Positions 1 to 9,790 of a DNA stretch of 64,000 bases are shown here, in pieces. Location of the stretch: assembly GCF_001938565.1 (NCBI RefSeq), contig NZ_MSYM01000009.1, positions 1-64,000 on the forward strand. The letters are read 5' to 3'. Numbering within the stretch: the stretch's first letter is position 1; each line of letters begins with the position of its first letter. The notes under the pieces were generated by a model, which worked only from the letters and a program-made list of their open reading frames with translations, searched no databases and had not been told where the DNA came from. This DNA is from Rhodoferax antarcticus ANT.BR. Lineage in GTDB: Bacteria > Pseudomonadota > Gammaproteobacteria > Burkholderiales > Burkholderiaceae_C. A program made the position numbers and the translations under genes.

Positions 1-988
1 GCCATCTGCCCACCAGGCATCCGCAAAGTTCGCCCGCCAGCAATGGCGGGCGCGGATTGAAACACATTCGGCTCGCAGGAGTGAGCAAAAGGCAATCAGT
101 TCGCCCGCCAGCAATGGCGGGCGCGGATTGAAACCCTGTGCTGACCAGTGCGGTGGTGGCGACTACTAGTTCGCCCGCCAGCAATGGCGGGCGCGGATTG
201 AAACACGCCCTTGCGCCAATGATGGGCCATTGCGCCGAAGTTCGCCCGCCAGCAATGGCGGGCGCGGATTGAAACCAGATACCGCCCCTCGCTGATCGCA
301 ATCGCCGGCAGTTCGCCCGCCAGCAATGGCGGGCGCGGATTGAAACAGGCGGGGGACATTCAAGGCAAGATGTGCGGGTAGTTCGCCCGCCAGCAATGGC
401 GGGCGCGGATTGAAACCAGCTTTCCGGCGCGCCTGCCACCGCCATATCTCAGTTCGCCCGCCAGCAATGGCGGGCGCGGATTGAAACACCCGGCGCTCAC
501 TGTGGCGGCGCACGGTGCCTTCAGTTCGCCCGCCAGCAATGGCGGGCGCGGATTGAAACCGCCGGAACAATGCCCCGGTCGAGCAGCGCCTCGAGAGTTC
601 GCCCGCCAGCAATGGCGGGCGCGGATTGAAACAGAAAACACCCAGTAGCCGCCCGGCTGACGCAACAGTTCGCCCGCCAGCAATGGCGGGCGCGGATTGA
701 AACCCGTCCTACGCCTTGACCAATAACAACGCCAATATAGTTCGCCCGCCAGCAATGGCGGGCGGCGGATTGAAACGACCACGTCTGGCCCGCGACTGCC
801 ACGGCAAATCACAGTTCGCCGCCAGCAATGGCGGCGCGGATTGAACCATGTAGTTCTGCCGCCCACACACCGCCGAGCACGTTCGCCCGCCAGCAATGGC
901 GGGCGCGGATTGAAACTCCTTGGTAATTTTGGAAGTGGATAGGTTGACCCCAGTTCGCCCGCCAGCAATGGCGGGCGCGGATTGAAAC
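1..988 (+). repeat. Duplicated CRISPR block, copy 1
   Basis: The partial spacer at 1-27 and the next 13 complete spacers recur in the same order at 1431-2422. Copy 1 differs from copy 2 almost only by small insertions and deletions: one C missing in the first spacer, two G missing in the spacer at 347-380, and several changes in the spacers and repeats between 740 and 950. Three repeats here or just after (740, 814, 1100) have unusual lengths. The copies stop matching after the repeat at 953-988. Confidence 0.93.
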
Positions 989-1430
989 GGCACTACAATC
1001 GACTGGCGCTGCGTGAAGTGCACTGATAGTTCGCCCGCCAGCAATGGCGGGCGCGGATTGAAACATCCTGGCCATGGATGATGCGTTGGCTGCTACCAAG
1101 TTCGCCCCGCCAGCAATGGCGGGGCGCGGATTGAAACAGTCGCATGATGGGTGTCGAGGGCTCAAAATCCGAGTTCGCCCGCCAGCAATGGCGGGCGCGG
1201 ATTGAAACACTTGTGTAGCCAGGTTGTCTGGTAGACAGCAGGTAGTTCGCCCGCCAGCAATGGCGGGCGCGGATTGAAACGGCGTTACAGAAACCAATCT
1301 TTGGGCGGGGCATCAGTTCGCCCGCCAGCAATGGCGGGCGCGGATTGAAACTCAATCGTCTTGGAGTACTAACATGATGCATTACAGTTCGCCCGCCAGC
1401 AATGGCGGGCGCGGATTGAAACGTCCGTAT

Positions 1431-2422
1431 GCCATCTGCCCCACCAGGCATCCGCAAAGTTCGCCCGCCAGCAATGGCGGGCGCGGATTGAAACACATTC
1501 GGCTCGCAGGAGTGAGCAAAAGGCAATCAGTTCGCCCGCCAGCAATGGCGGGCGCGGATTGAAACCCTGTGCTGACCAGTGCGGTGGTGGCGACTACTAG
1601 TTCGCCCGCCAGCAATGGCGGGCGCGGATTGAAACACGCCCTTGCGCCAATGATGGGCCATTGCGCCGAAGTTCGCCCGCCAGCAATGGCGGGCGCGGAT
1701 TGAAACCAGATACCGCCCCTCGCTGATCGCAATCGCCGGCAGTTCGCCCGCCAGCAATGGCGGGCGCGGATTGAAACAGGCGGGGGGGACATTCAAGGCA
1801 AGATGTGCGGGTAGTTCGCCCGCCAGCAATGGCGGGCGCGGATTGAAACCAGCTTTCCGGCGCGCCTGCCACCGCCATATCTCAGTTCGCCCGCCAGCAA
1901 TGGCGGGCGCGGATTGAAACACCCGGCGCTCACTGTGGCGGCGCACGGTGCCTTCAGTTCGCCCGCCAGCAATGGCGGGCGCGGATTGAAACCGCCGGAA
2001 CAATGCCCCGGTCGAGCAGCGCCTCGAGAGTTCGCCCGCCAGCAATGGCGGGCGCGGATTGAAACAGAAAACACCCAGTAGCCGCCCGGCTGACGCAACA
2101 GTTCGCCCGCCAGCAATGGCGGGCGCGGATTGAAACCCGTCCTACGCCTTGACCAATAACAACGCCAATATAGTTCGCCCGCCAGCAATGGCGGGCGCGG
2201 ATTGAAACACCACGTCTGCCCGCACTGCCACGGCAAAATCACAGTTCGCCCGCCAGCAATGGCGGGCGCGGATTGAAACCATGTAGTTCTTGCCGCCCAC
2301 ACACCGCCGAGCACGTTCGCCCGCCAGCAATGGCGGGCGCGGATTGAAACTCCTTGTAATTTTGGTAAGTGGATAGGTTGACCCCAGTTCGCCCGCCAGC
2401 AATGGCGGGCGCGGATTGAAAC
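1431..2422 (+). repeat. Duplicated CRISPR block, copy 2
   Basis: This repeats the spacer order of the start of the window at an offset of 1431-1434 bp, about 20 repeat-spacer units. All of its repeats are regular 36-mers. Spacers to its right (from 2423) are new, while six spacers between the copies (989-1386) are seen only once. This fits a tandem duplication of a 20-unit block whose left copy is cut by the window start. Confidence 0.93.
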
Positions 2423-3314
2423 AGGCAGGGCCAACTGCGCGCCGTGGCGGCCGGTGAGTTCGCCCGCCAGCAATGGCGGGCGCGGATTGAAACATCTGGA
2501 TGCTCCTTTATTGTCGGTTTCGGTCAAAGTTCGCCCGCCAGCAATGGCGGGCGCGGATTGAAACATAATGCCGCCGCCTGCACAAACAGCGCATCAGTGA
2601 GTTCGCCCGCCAGCAATGGCGGGCGCGGATTGAAACATGGCATCGCTCTCGACATGGGACGTATTTGGGCAAGTTCGCCCGCCAGCAATGGCGGGCGCGG
2701 ATTGAAACACGCTGGATTTGTTTGAGGAAGCACCGGCCACCAGAGTTCGCCCGCCAGCAATGGCGGGCGCGGATTGAAACAACTGCATGGCCGAAGGCCA
2801 TCCAGCATTGAGGCAGTTCGCCCGCCAGCAATGGCGGGCGCGGATTGAAACGGCCTTCGGGCTGTTTTGCCCCCCAAACCTTGCTAGTTCGCCCGCCAGC
2901 AATGGCGGGCGCGGATTGAAACTTCGTTGCCATTCCTTAACCTCCAAGTAAGGCGCAGTTCGCCCGCCAGCAATGGCGGGCGCGGATTGAAACTTGTTCA
3001 CGAACGCCGTGGCGTAAGGGGAAGCGCTGGTTCGCCCGCCAGCAATGGCGGGCGCGGATTGAAACAAACCAAATCAACCTCTAGACCTTGAGGAACAATG
3101 GTTCGCCCGCCAGCAATGGCGGGCGCGGATTGAAACCAACACACCATGACACCAGCGCAAGCCCTGGACAGGTTCGCCCGCCAGCAATGGCGGGCGCGGA
3201 TTGAAACTTGCCACTGCGTTGTCGCGTTGCGGGGGTCGTACGGTTCGCCCGCCAGCAATGGCGGGCGCGGATTGAAACAGGCCAAACACCAGCGCATCGT
3301 CCCAGCCGCGCATG

Positions 3315-3765
3315 GTTCGCCCGCCAGCAATGGAGGGCGCGGATTAAAACACCAGCGCCGTGGCAGACTCAAGAAGCGCGCTACGGGGGGTTCGCCCGCC
3401 AGCAATGGCGGGCGCGGATTGAAACATCGCGAAGCCGTTGTAATAAACAGTGCGACCCTGGTTCGCCCGCCAGCAATGGCGGGCGGTGATTGAAAAACCC
3501 TGACGCTGGCTGACGGGCTGCCCGTTGAGGCGGTTCGCCCGCCAGCAATGGCGGGCGCGGATTGAAACCGCATTACATCAAGTGCGAGCCGTCGCTGTTT
3601 CACGGTTCGCCCGCCAGCAATGGCGGGCGCGGATTGAAATTTAAAACCCTTGGAGTAAATGCACCATGACCCACGGTTCGCCCGCCAGCAATGGCGGGCG
3701 CGGATTGAAACCACCTATGACGTGCCCATTGGCAAGTGGGTTGACGGGTTCGCCCGCCAGCAATG
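3315..3765 (+). repeat. Degenerate leader-distal end of the CRISPR array
   Basis: Repeats at this end carry base substitutions: 3315 (GGAGGGCG in place of GGCGGGCG, and ATTAAAAC), 3461 (GGCGGTGATTGAAAAA) and 3605 (final C to T). The last repeat, 3748-3765, is cut after 18 nt (it ends CAGCAATG). Mutated terminal repeats mark the old, leader-distal end. The truncation falls 3 nt before the stop codon of the convergent SPFH gene. Confidence 0.95.
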
Positions 3766-3767
3766 CT

Positions 3768-4820
3768 CTAAACCAGTTTCTTCAACAGCTCAACCTTCTT
3801 GCCGTCAAACTCTTGCTGCGTCAGGATGCCTTTGGCCTTGAGTTCGCCGAGTCTTTCCAGCGTGGCAATCACGTCTTCGGGCTTGACCTCGGCCACAGCC
3901 GCTAGCGGTGCCGCGGCACTGGTGGCAGAGGCCTGCAACCCGGCGGTCAGGTTTTGCGCCATCACTTGGCCCAGCGCCACACCCGCGCCCAGGCCCATCG
4001 CATCACCGGCGATGCCGCTACCGCCACCACCGCCACCTGCCCCGCCTTCGGCGAATTTTGGGATGGCCTGCGCGGTTTGGTACTGCATGAACTTGCCCAT
4101 GTCGTTGCCGACCATACCCATGCCGATTTTCTGGTCGAGTACTTTTTGCAGGTCTTCAGGCAGCGAGACGTTTTGTACCGTCATGCCTTCGAGCTTGAGG
4201 CCGATTTTCTCGAACTCGGGCGCCAATTGCCTGGTCAGGGCCTGCGCAAAGCTCAGCTGGTTGGCCGCCAGGTCCAGAAAGGCAATGCCGCTGCCCGCCA
4301 CCGCATTACTGATGTTTTGCAGCACCAGGCCACGCAACTGTCCGTCGATGTCTTGCACGTCATAACTCTCGCGCGTGCCCGTGATTTCGGTGTGAAACAG
4401 CTTAAGGTCGGCCACACGGTAGTTGTAGTTGCCAAAAGCGCGCAGGCGCACCGCGCCAAAGTCGGCGTCGCGAATGGTGATGGGTTGCGGCGTGCCCCAT
4501 TTCTGATCCAACTGCTGGCGCGTGCTGAAAAAGTACACGTCACTTTTGAACGGTGACTCAAACAGTTTGTCCCAGTTTTTCAGGTAGGTGAGCACTGGCA
4601 GCGTCTGGGTGGTGAGCTTGTGGGTGCCTGGGCCGAACACATCGGCGGCTTTGCCCTCGTTGACAAACAGCGCCATCTGCGATTCGCGCACCACCAGTTG
4701 CCCGCCGTTCTGGATTTCCATACCGGCCATCGGAAAGCGCCAGGCCAGCGTGCCGTCGCCCGGCTCGGTCCATTGAATGACGTCAATAAACTGCTTCTTG
4801 ATGAAGTCCATCAAAGCCAT
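3768..4820 (-). CDS. SPFH/band-7 domain protein with C-terminal SHOCT
   Basis: A 350-residue protein of the family often named virion core protein-like, which is cellular and not viral in origin. Residues about 20-210 form an SPFH-type domain (GMEIQNGGQLVVRESQ near the start, then a long stretch with FGAVRLRAFGNYNYRV). A glycine/alanine-rich linker containing GGAGGGGGGSG follows near 255-300. The last 35 residues form a SHOCT helix pair (LERLGELKAKGILTQQEF). SHOCT tails are thought to mediate oligomerisation. No signal peptide is seen, and the start MALMDFIKKQF is typical. The 3' end touches the end of the CRISPR array. The substrate is unknown, and a membrane-associated scaffold role is inferred from the family. 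Confidence 0.85.
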   Translation of the reverse strand: MALMDFIKKQFIDVIQWTEPGDGTLAWRFPMAGMEIQNGGQLVVRESQMALFVNEGKAADVFGPGTHKLTTQTLPVLTYLKNWDKLFESPFKSDVYFFSTRQQLDQKWGTPQPITIRDADFGAVRLRAFGNYNYRVADLKLFHTEITGTRESYDVQDIDGQLRGLVLQNISNAVAGSGIAFLDLAANQLSFAQALTRQLAPEFEKIGLKLEGMTVQNVSLPEDLQKVLDQKIGMGMVGNDMGKFMQYQTAQAIPKFAEGGAGGGGGGSGIAGDAMGLGAGVALGQVMAQNLTAGLQASATSAAAPLAAVAEVKPEDVIATLERLGELKAKGILTQQEFDGKKVELLKKLV

Positions 4821-4925
4821 GTTGCGCTCCTGTTGGTCAATGTCAGGGCATGATACCCGCGCTGTTTCTTGGGTTTAACCCGAGTGATGTTGCAGCACCA
4901 GCGCCGTTAACGTTAACGTTGACGT

Positions 4926-5732
4926 ATGAGCCAAGACATTGACGAACCACCGCCGCCTTATGTGCCGCCGCCCTCAGAAGCGCCACTCAAAGAGATCCTG
5001 AAGCTGCCCACTTTTGCGGCACTGCGCTGGCTGCAACTGGGCTGGCAAGACTTTCGCGCTCAGACCGGCATCAGCCTGTTCTATGGGGTGGCGTTTTGGG
5101 CCATGGCGATGGTCATGGGCATGGTCTTCAGAAACAAGCCTGAATACACCATGACGCTGGTTTCGGGCTGTCTGCTGGTGGGACCATTTCTTGCGTTAGG
5201 GCTGTACGAAGTCAGCCGCCGCCGCGAAACTGGACAGGCGCCCAGTTTCATCAGTTCACTGACGTGTTGGAAGACCCGCCTGCGCAGCATGGGCTTGCTG
5301 GTGGGCGTATTGGTTGTTCTGGAACTGCTGTGGGGCCGGGTCTCGCTGGTCGTGATCGCGCTTTTTTTCAATTCTGGCATGCCTTCATCGGTGGGGGTGA
5401 TGCAGGCGCTCACCAATCCGGAAAATCTGGAGTTTGTGCTTGCCTACTTGGTTGTCGGCGGCATCTTTGCCGGGCTGACGTTTGCCATCTCGGTGGTGTC
5501 GATCCCGATGATTCTGGACCGTGACACCGACGCCATCTCGGCGGCCATCACCAGCATTGCGGTGGTCCTGCAAAACACCGGCGCCATGCTGCTGTGGGGC
5601 GCTGTGATCGTGCTGCTGATCGGTATGTCACTGCTGTTGCCATTGAACGCGGGCCTGCTGCTGGCCGGGCCGCTTCTGGGACACGCCAGCTGGCATGCCT
5701 ACCGGGGCTCAGTGCACTGGCTGCAAGCCTGA
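4926..5732 (+). CDS. DUF2189 family integral membrane protein
   Basis: 268 residues with a proline-rich N-terminus (PPPPYVPPPSEAP) and about six hydrophobic segments from residue 55 onward. Conserved-looking features include the WLQLGWQDF segment before the first membrane helix and GLYEVSRRRETGQ after the second. This matches the DUF2189 family of inner-membrane proteins, whose function is unknown. It is divergent from the SPFH gene; the 105-bp gap between them contains two GTTAAC hexamers in tandem just upstream of the start. Confidence 0.8.
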   Translation: MSQDIDEPPPPYVPPPSEAPLKEILKLPTFAALRWLQLGWQDFRAQTGISLFYGVAFWAMAMVMGMVFRNKPEYTMTLVSGCLLVGPFLALGLYEVSRRRETGQAPSFISSLTCWKTRLRSMGLLVGVLVVLELLWGRVSLVVIALFFNSGMPSSVGVMQALTNPENLEFVLAYLVVGGIFAGLTFAISVVSIPMILDRDTDAISAAITSIAVVLQNTGAMLLWGAVIVLLIGMSLLLPLNAGLLLAGPLLGHASWHAYRGSVHWLQA

Positions 5733-5787
5733 AACATGGCGTGATGTGCACAGCTTGGCGGTGCTGGGCTGCTATTCTCAGAGGCTG

Positions 5788-6636
5788 ATGAGTCCCAGAC
5801 CCATGCCCGTGACGCCGTTCAAATCAATTCATCCTGCTGCCCAGCCTTCTCCCGTGCCCGCCATGCTGCTGGCTGCCGGCCGTGGCGAGCGCATGCGCCC
5901 GCTCACCGACACTTGCCCCAAACCGCTGTTGCCCGTGCAAGGCAAGCCGCTGATGCAATGGCATCTGGAGGCCTTGCAGCGCGGCGGCTGCCAGCAGGTG
6001 GTGATCAACACCGCCTGGCTGGAAGACCTGATTGTTCAGACTTTTAATGGTCTTTTTGGCATCCAGCCCTTATGGAATAAGCGCGAGCAGCTATCAAATT
6101 CATATAAGATGACGTTGCAGTACTCCACCGAAGGCCGCGACTTTGGCGCCGCGCTGGAGACCGCGGGCGGCATCTGCCGCGCCTTGCCGCTGCTTTTTCC
6201 GCCCACCGATGGTGTGGGCCGGGGCGTTTTCTGGGTGCTGGCGGCTGATGTTTTCACGCCCGGTTTTGTTTTTTCGAGCGACGCGGTTGAACGTTTTGCC
6301 GCCAGCGGCAAACTCGCGCACCTCTGGCTGGTGCCGAATCCGGCGCACAACCCACGCGGCGATTTTGGTCTGGATGCCGCCACCGGCCTGGCGTTGAACC
6401 TGCCCAAAGATGACCCACAGCCGCGCTACACCTATTCCACCATCGGCCTGTACCACCGTGCGCTGTTTGCGCCACCCTGGTGCGATGTTGTGCCCGGCAA
6501 CTCTCAGGGCGTCAAAGCCGCGTTGGCGCCGTTGCTGCGCGCAGCGATGGACCAGGGGCAGGTGTCTGCCGAGCTCTATGCCGGCGCCTGGACCGATGTC
6601 GGCACACCGGAGCGGCTGGCGCAGCTCAATGCGTAA
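5788..6636 (+). CDS. murU: MurU-like nucleotidyltransferase (MurNAc-1-phosphate uridylyltransferase type)
   Basis: A sugar-phosphate nucleotidyltransferase. The N-terminus has the signature AMLLAAGRGERMRPLT followed by KPLLPV, and later VLAADVFT gives the metal-binding D. Related proteins in Comamonadaceae and Pseudomonas act with the kinase AmgK to turn MurNAc into UDP-MurNAc, bypassing de novo peptidoglycan precursor synthesis. An unusual 25-residue stretch (about residues 83-108, FNGLFGIQPLWNKREQ) is encoded by a copy of the dispersed 55-bp repeat and separates NTAWLEDLI from YSTEGRDFGAALETAGGI, which are close together in the family. I start at 5788, with AGAGG just upstream; 5803 is also possible. 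The kinase partner lies 17 kb away at 23577. Confidence 0.8.
   Translation: MSPRPMPVTPFKSIHPAAQPSPVPAMLLAAGRGERMRPLTDTCPKPLLPVQGKPLMQWHLEALQRGGCQQVVINTAWLEDLIVQTFNGLFGIQPLWNKREQLSNSYKMTLQYSTEGRDFGAALETAGGICRALPLLFPPTDGVGRGVFWVLAADVFTPGFVFSSDAVERFAASGKLAHLWLVPNPAHNPRGDFGLDAATGLALNLPKDDPQPRYTYSTIGLYHRALFAPPWCDVVPGNSQGVKAALAPLLRAAMDQGQVSAELYAGAWTDVGTPERLAQLNA
6050..6106 (-). repeat. REP-like dispersed repeat inside murU
   Basis: It contains the family's signature in minus orientation: TTTTTGGCATCCAGCCCTTA, then AAGCGCGAGCAGCTATCAAA. It lies in frame in the coding sequence and adds about 20 residues. The same signature is intergenic at 24681 and 27656. Confidence 0.85.
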
Positions 6637-6758
6637 ATAGCAACCCTTGTAGCAACCCTTGTGCCTCGCGCACGGCGTGTCAGTCGCACAATGTTGGCTT
6701 TTGAACCCGCGCTGATGCCAGGCACCCGCCTCAACCGCTCCTTCACTCATCAACAGCC

Positions 6759-8150
6759 ATGACCACCCAAACCGCCCTCTACGCCCAACGCCGCGCCGCA
6801 CTCGCCAAACACATCGGCCCCGGTGGCGTGGCCATCCTGCCGACTGCGCCAGAGCAACAACGCAACCGCGACAGCGATTTTTTATTCCGCCACGACAGCT
6901 ATTTCTACTACCTCAGCGGCTTGACCGAGCCCAAGGCCTGGCTGGTGATCAGCGGTGATGGCAAAACCACGCTGTTTTGCCAGCCCAAAGACCTGGAGCG
7001 CGAAATCTGGGACGGTTATCGCCTCGGGCCAGATGCCGCGCTTGAAGCGCTGGGTGTCGATGCCGCGTTTTCGGTGACTGAGCTGGACAAACAACTGCCT
7101 GCATTGCTAGATGGTGCTGAGTCGGTCTGGTACCCGTTTGCCACGCATACCGGGCTGGAGGGTCGCATTGACGGCTGGCTGGGCACGCTGCGTGCGCGGG
7201 TGCGCTACGGCACGCTGTGCCCACAGCAGCAGCGCGACCTGTGTGGCCCGTTGGACGAGATGCGTTTGTTCAAGGACGCGCATGAGCAGAACGTGATGCG
7301 CCGCGCCTGCAACATCAGTGCGGGCGCCCATGTGCGCACCATGCAGCGTTGCGCGGCCATGCTGCGCGCTGGCCAAGAGGTGCGTGAATACCACCTGGAC
7401 GCCGAACTGCTGCACGAGTTTCGCCGCCACGGCTCGCAATACCCGGCCTATGGCTCCATCGTGGCCGCGGGCGCCAATGCCTGCGTGCTGCATTACCGCG
7501 CCGATGCTGGGCGCGTGCAGAGCGGCGAGCTGGTGCTGATTGACGCGGGCTGCGAGTTGGATGGCTACGCCAGCGACATCACCCGCACCTTCCCGGCCAA
7601 CGGCACCTTCAGTGGCGCGCAAAAAACGCTGTATGAGCTGGTGCTGGCCTCGCAAGAGGCGGCCATTGCTGTAACAAAGGCCGGTGCCCGCTTCACCGAC
7701 CCGCACGACGCCACCGTCAAGGTTCTGGCGCAAGGCATGCTGGATGTGGGCCTGCTCGACAAAAACACCGTTGGCACCGTAGACGACGTGATCGAGAAGC
7801 GCAGCTACTTTCAGTTCTACATGCACCGCACCGGCCACTGGCTGGGCATGGATGTGCACGACTGTGGCGCCTACACCGAGCCGGGCGAGATCGGCCAGGT
7901 CAGCACCCGAAAAGACGCCCTCACCGGCGAACTCATCAAAGACCGCCCGGCGCGCATCCTGCAAGCGGGCATGGTGCTGACGATTGAGCCCGGCCTCTAT
8001 GTGCGCCCGGCACCCGGCGTGCCGGAGCACTTTCACAACATCGGCATCCGCATCGAAGACGATGCCATCGTGACCGAGGCCGACTGTGAACTCATCAGCC
8101 GCGGTGTGCCGGTCAGCGTGGTTGACATTGAGGCACTGATGCGGGCTTGA
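6759..8150 (+). CDS. pepP: Xaa-Pro aminopeptidase
   Basis: 463 residues with the two-domain layout of aminopeptidase P. An AMP_N domain occupies about 1-135 (HDSYFYYLSGLTEP), and a pita-bread M24 metalloprotease domain follows. Metal ligands are visible as D in VLIDAGCELDGYASDITRTF, H in HRTGHWLGMDVHD, and the two E in LTIEPGLYV and IRIEDD. It removes N-terminal residues preceding proline and is expected to be cytoplasmic. It follows murU by about 120 bp, an order usual in the family. Length and motifs are complete. Confidence 0.95.
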   Translation: MTTQTALYAQRRAALAKHIGPGGVAILPTAPEQQRNRDSDFLFRHDSYFYYLSGLTEPKAWLVISGDGKTTLFCQPKDLEREIWDGYRLGPDAALEALGVDAAFSVTELDKQLPALLDGAESVWYPFATHTGLEGRIDGWLGTLRARVRYGTLCPQQQRDLCGPLDEMRLFKDAHEQNVMRRACNISAGAHVRTMQRCAAMLRAGQEVREYHLDAELLHEFRRHGSQYPAYGSIVAAGANACVLHYRADAGRVQSGELVLIDAGCELDGYASDITRTFPANGTFSGAQKTLYELVLASQEAAIAVTKAGARFTDPHDATVKVLAQGMLDVGLLDKNTVGTVDDVIEKRSYFQFYMHRTGHWLGMDVHDCGAYTEPGEIGQVSTRKDALTGELIKDRPARILQAGMVLTIEPGLYVRPAPGVPEHFHNIGIRIEDDAIVTEADCELISRGVPVSVVDIEALMRA

Positions 8151-8438
8151 CTTATGCTTGGGTAAGCCCAGGATTGGCCGCCCCGATGGCCTGCGGATGT
8201 CGGACGCAGTCAACCGTAAAATTCCAACCCTTTGAGCAACGCAGGAAATAAAAAATGTGTGGGGGAGACTTCCAAATCGAATCCGGGTGCGTCAATTTTG
8301 CAATGCACCGCAGCTAATGCTCTCTCCGTTTGCGCCACTGCTGTTTTCCGGCATCACCGTCTGGGCAGACTATGCCTTTGGCGGCTCTGGGCTTCACCAT
8401 GGGTGAGTGCGGACAATTTTCCATAGGAAACCACCCGA
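8151..8438. other. Intergenic region upstream of paaK
   Basis: 288 bp with no recognisable gene. It should contain the paaK promoter; no operator or RNA structure stands out. A short TTG-started ORF at 8232-8426 looks random. Confidence 0.5.
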
Positions 8439-9764
8439 ATGACCTTCCAACGATCTGAGCCCGGCGTGCTTGAGCCCATCGAAACCGCCAGCCGCGATGA
8501 AATTTCTGCTTTGCAACTGCAACGCCTGCAATGGTCGATCACGCACACCTACAGCAATGTGGCGCATTTCCGGGAAAAGTGTGACAACCTGGGCGTGCAT
8601 CCGCGTGATCTGACAAAGCTGAGTGATCTGGCCAAATTTCCGTTCACCACCAAAGTCGATCTGCGCGACAACTACCCATTTGGGCTGTTTGCCGTGCCGC
8701 GCGAACAGGTCGTGCGGGTGCACGCATCTTCCGGCACTACGGGCAAGCCGGTGGTGGTGGGCTACACCGCACAGGACATTGACACCTGGGCCAACTTGAT
8801 GGCGCGCTCAATGCGTGCCGCTGGGGCGCGCGCGGGTGACATCTGTCATATTTCCTACGGCTACGGCATGTTTACCGGTGGTTTGGGCGCGCATTACGGC
8901 GCCGAGCGACTGGGCTGCATGGTGGTTCCGGTGTCGGGCGGCCAGACTGAAAAGCAGGTGCAACTGATTCTGGATTTCAAACCCGACATCATTATGGTGA
9001 CACCGTCGTACTCTCTGGTGATTGCCGAGGAGTTTGAGCGCCTGGGCATCCCGCCCGAAGAAATATCACTGCGTATCGGCATGTTTGGCGCCGAGCCCTG
9101 GGGCGAGGCCATGCGCGGCGAGATTGAGAAAAAGCTCGGTATCCATGCCATCGACATCTATGGTTTGACCGAAGTGATTGGCCCGGGTGTCGCAAGCGAA
9201 TGCATCGAGTCCAAAGACGGCCCGGTGATCTGGGAAGATCACTTCTATCCGGAAATCATCAACCCCGATACCGGCGAAGTGCTATCCGACGGCGAGCAGG
9301 GCGAACTGGTGTTTACCTCGCTGTCCAAACAGGCTATGCCGGTGATCCGCTACCGCACCCGCGACCTGACCCGCCTGTTGCCACCCACCTCGCGCAGCTT
9401 TCGGCGCATGGATCGCCTGACCGGGCGCAGTGACGACATGCTGATCATTCGCGGTGTCAACCTTTTCCCGACCCAGATTGAAGAGCAAATTTTGCGGGAC
9501 AAGCGGCTGTCGGGCAACTACCAGATCGTGGTCACTCGCGATGCCCACCTGGACAACCTAGAGGTGCGTTGCGAGCTGCAGCGCGACGCTTCGGCGCAGA
9601 TGCAGGTGGCGGATCTGTCCTTGATCAGCAAGCAATTGCAATACCACTTTAAAACCGTGATAGGCATATCCACCCGCGTGACGGTATTGCCGTTTGACTC
9701 GATTCCCCGCACGCTGGCCGGTAAAGCCAGGCGGGTGATTGATGAACGCCCAAAAATGACCTGA
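8439..9764 (+). CDS. paaK: Phenylacetate-CoA ligase
   Basis: 441 residues, the normal length of PaaK. The ATP-binding loop is VHASSGTTGKPVVVGYT (about 92-108). FGAEPWGEAMR, IYGLTEVIGPGVASEC and the C-terminal hinge RSDDMLIIRGVNLFPTQIEEQI are all family hallmarks. It activates phenylacetate (or another aryl-acetate) with ATP and CoA. It precedes iorA by 248 bp on the same strand. Linked paaK and iorAB suggest that aryl-pyruvates are oxidised to aryl-acetyl-CoA, with PaaK activating or salvaging the free acid. No paaABCDE or paaGHJ genes are nearby. Confidence 0.93.
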   Translation: MTFQRSEPGVLEPIETASRDEISALQLQRLQWSITHTYSNVAHFREKCDNLGVHPRDLTKLSDLAKFPFTTKVDLRDNYPFGLFAVPREQVVRVHASSGTTGKPVVVGYTAQDIDTWANLMARSMRAAGARAGDICHISYGYGMFTGGLGAHYGAERLGCMVVPVSGGQTEKQVQLILDFKPDIIMVTPSYSLVIAEEFERLGIPPEEISLRIGMFGAEPWGEAMRGEIEKKLGIHAIDIYGLTEVIGPGVASECIESKDGPVIWEDHFYPEIINPDTGEVLSDGEQGELVFTSLSKQAMPVIRYRTRDLTRLLPPTSRSFRRMDRLTGRSDDMLIIRGVNLFPTQIEEQILRDKRLSGNYQIVVTRDAHLDNLEVRCELQRDASAQMQVADLSLISKQLQYHFKTVIGISTRVTVLPFDSIPRTLAGKARRVIDERPKMT

Positions 9765-9790
9765 TTTTTTACCCATTAGAAGACAAGCCG

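Larger units (their letters stand above)
28..3765 (+). CRISPR. CRISPR array, 53 repeat starts, 36-nt repeat
   Basis: A 36-nt repeat recurs every 70-73 nt from 28 (28, 99, 169, 240, 311, 381 ... 3605, 3676, 3748) with unique spacers of about 34-37 nt. The repeat starts GTTCGCCCGCCAGCAATGGC and ends GCGGATTGAAAC. Its middle is a perfect 9-bp palindrome, CGCCCGCCA / TGGCGGGCG, closing a GCAA (GNRA-type) loop. The ATTGAAAC end is the usual 8-nt crRNA 5' handle of type I and III systems, so transcription should run left to right with the leader left of base 1. Degenerate repeats lie at the right end, as expected for the leader-distal end. The first bases of the window are the tail of a spacer, so the array continues to the left. 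No cas gene is present here, so the subtype cannot be set; the repeat end resembles type I-C repeats. Confidence 0.98.

Noticed and set aside
96..3714. Many open frames across the CRISPR array with repeated Pro/Arg/Ala-rich peptides
   Set aside because: They are translations of the 36-nt repeat plus spacers in several frames and have no start signals or independent conservation.
3768..4820. Viral or prophage origin of the virion-core-like SPFH protein
   Set aside because: The family name is historical; no phage structural, integrase or lysis genes are nearby.
8262..8300. A short TCGAATCC-like stretch resembling a tRNA T-arm
   Set aside because: No acceptor, D or anticodon stem can be built around it.
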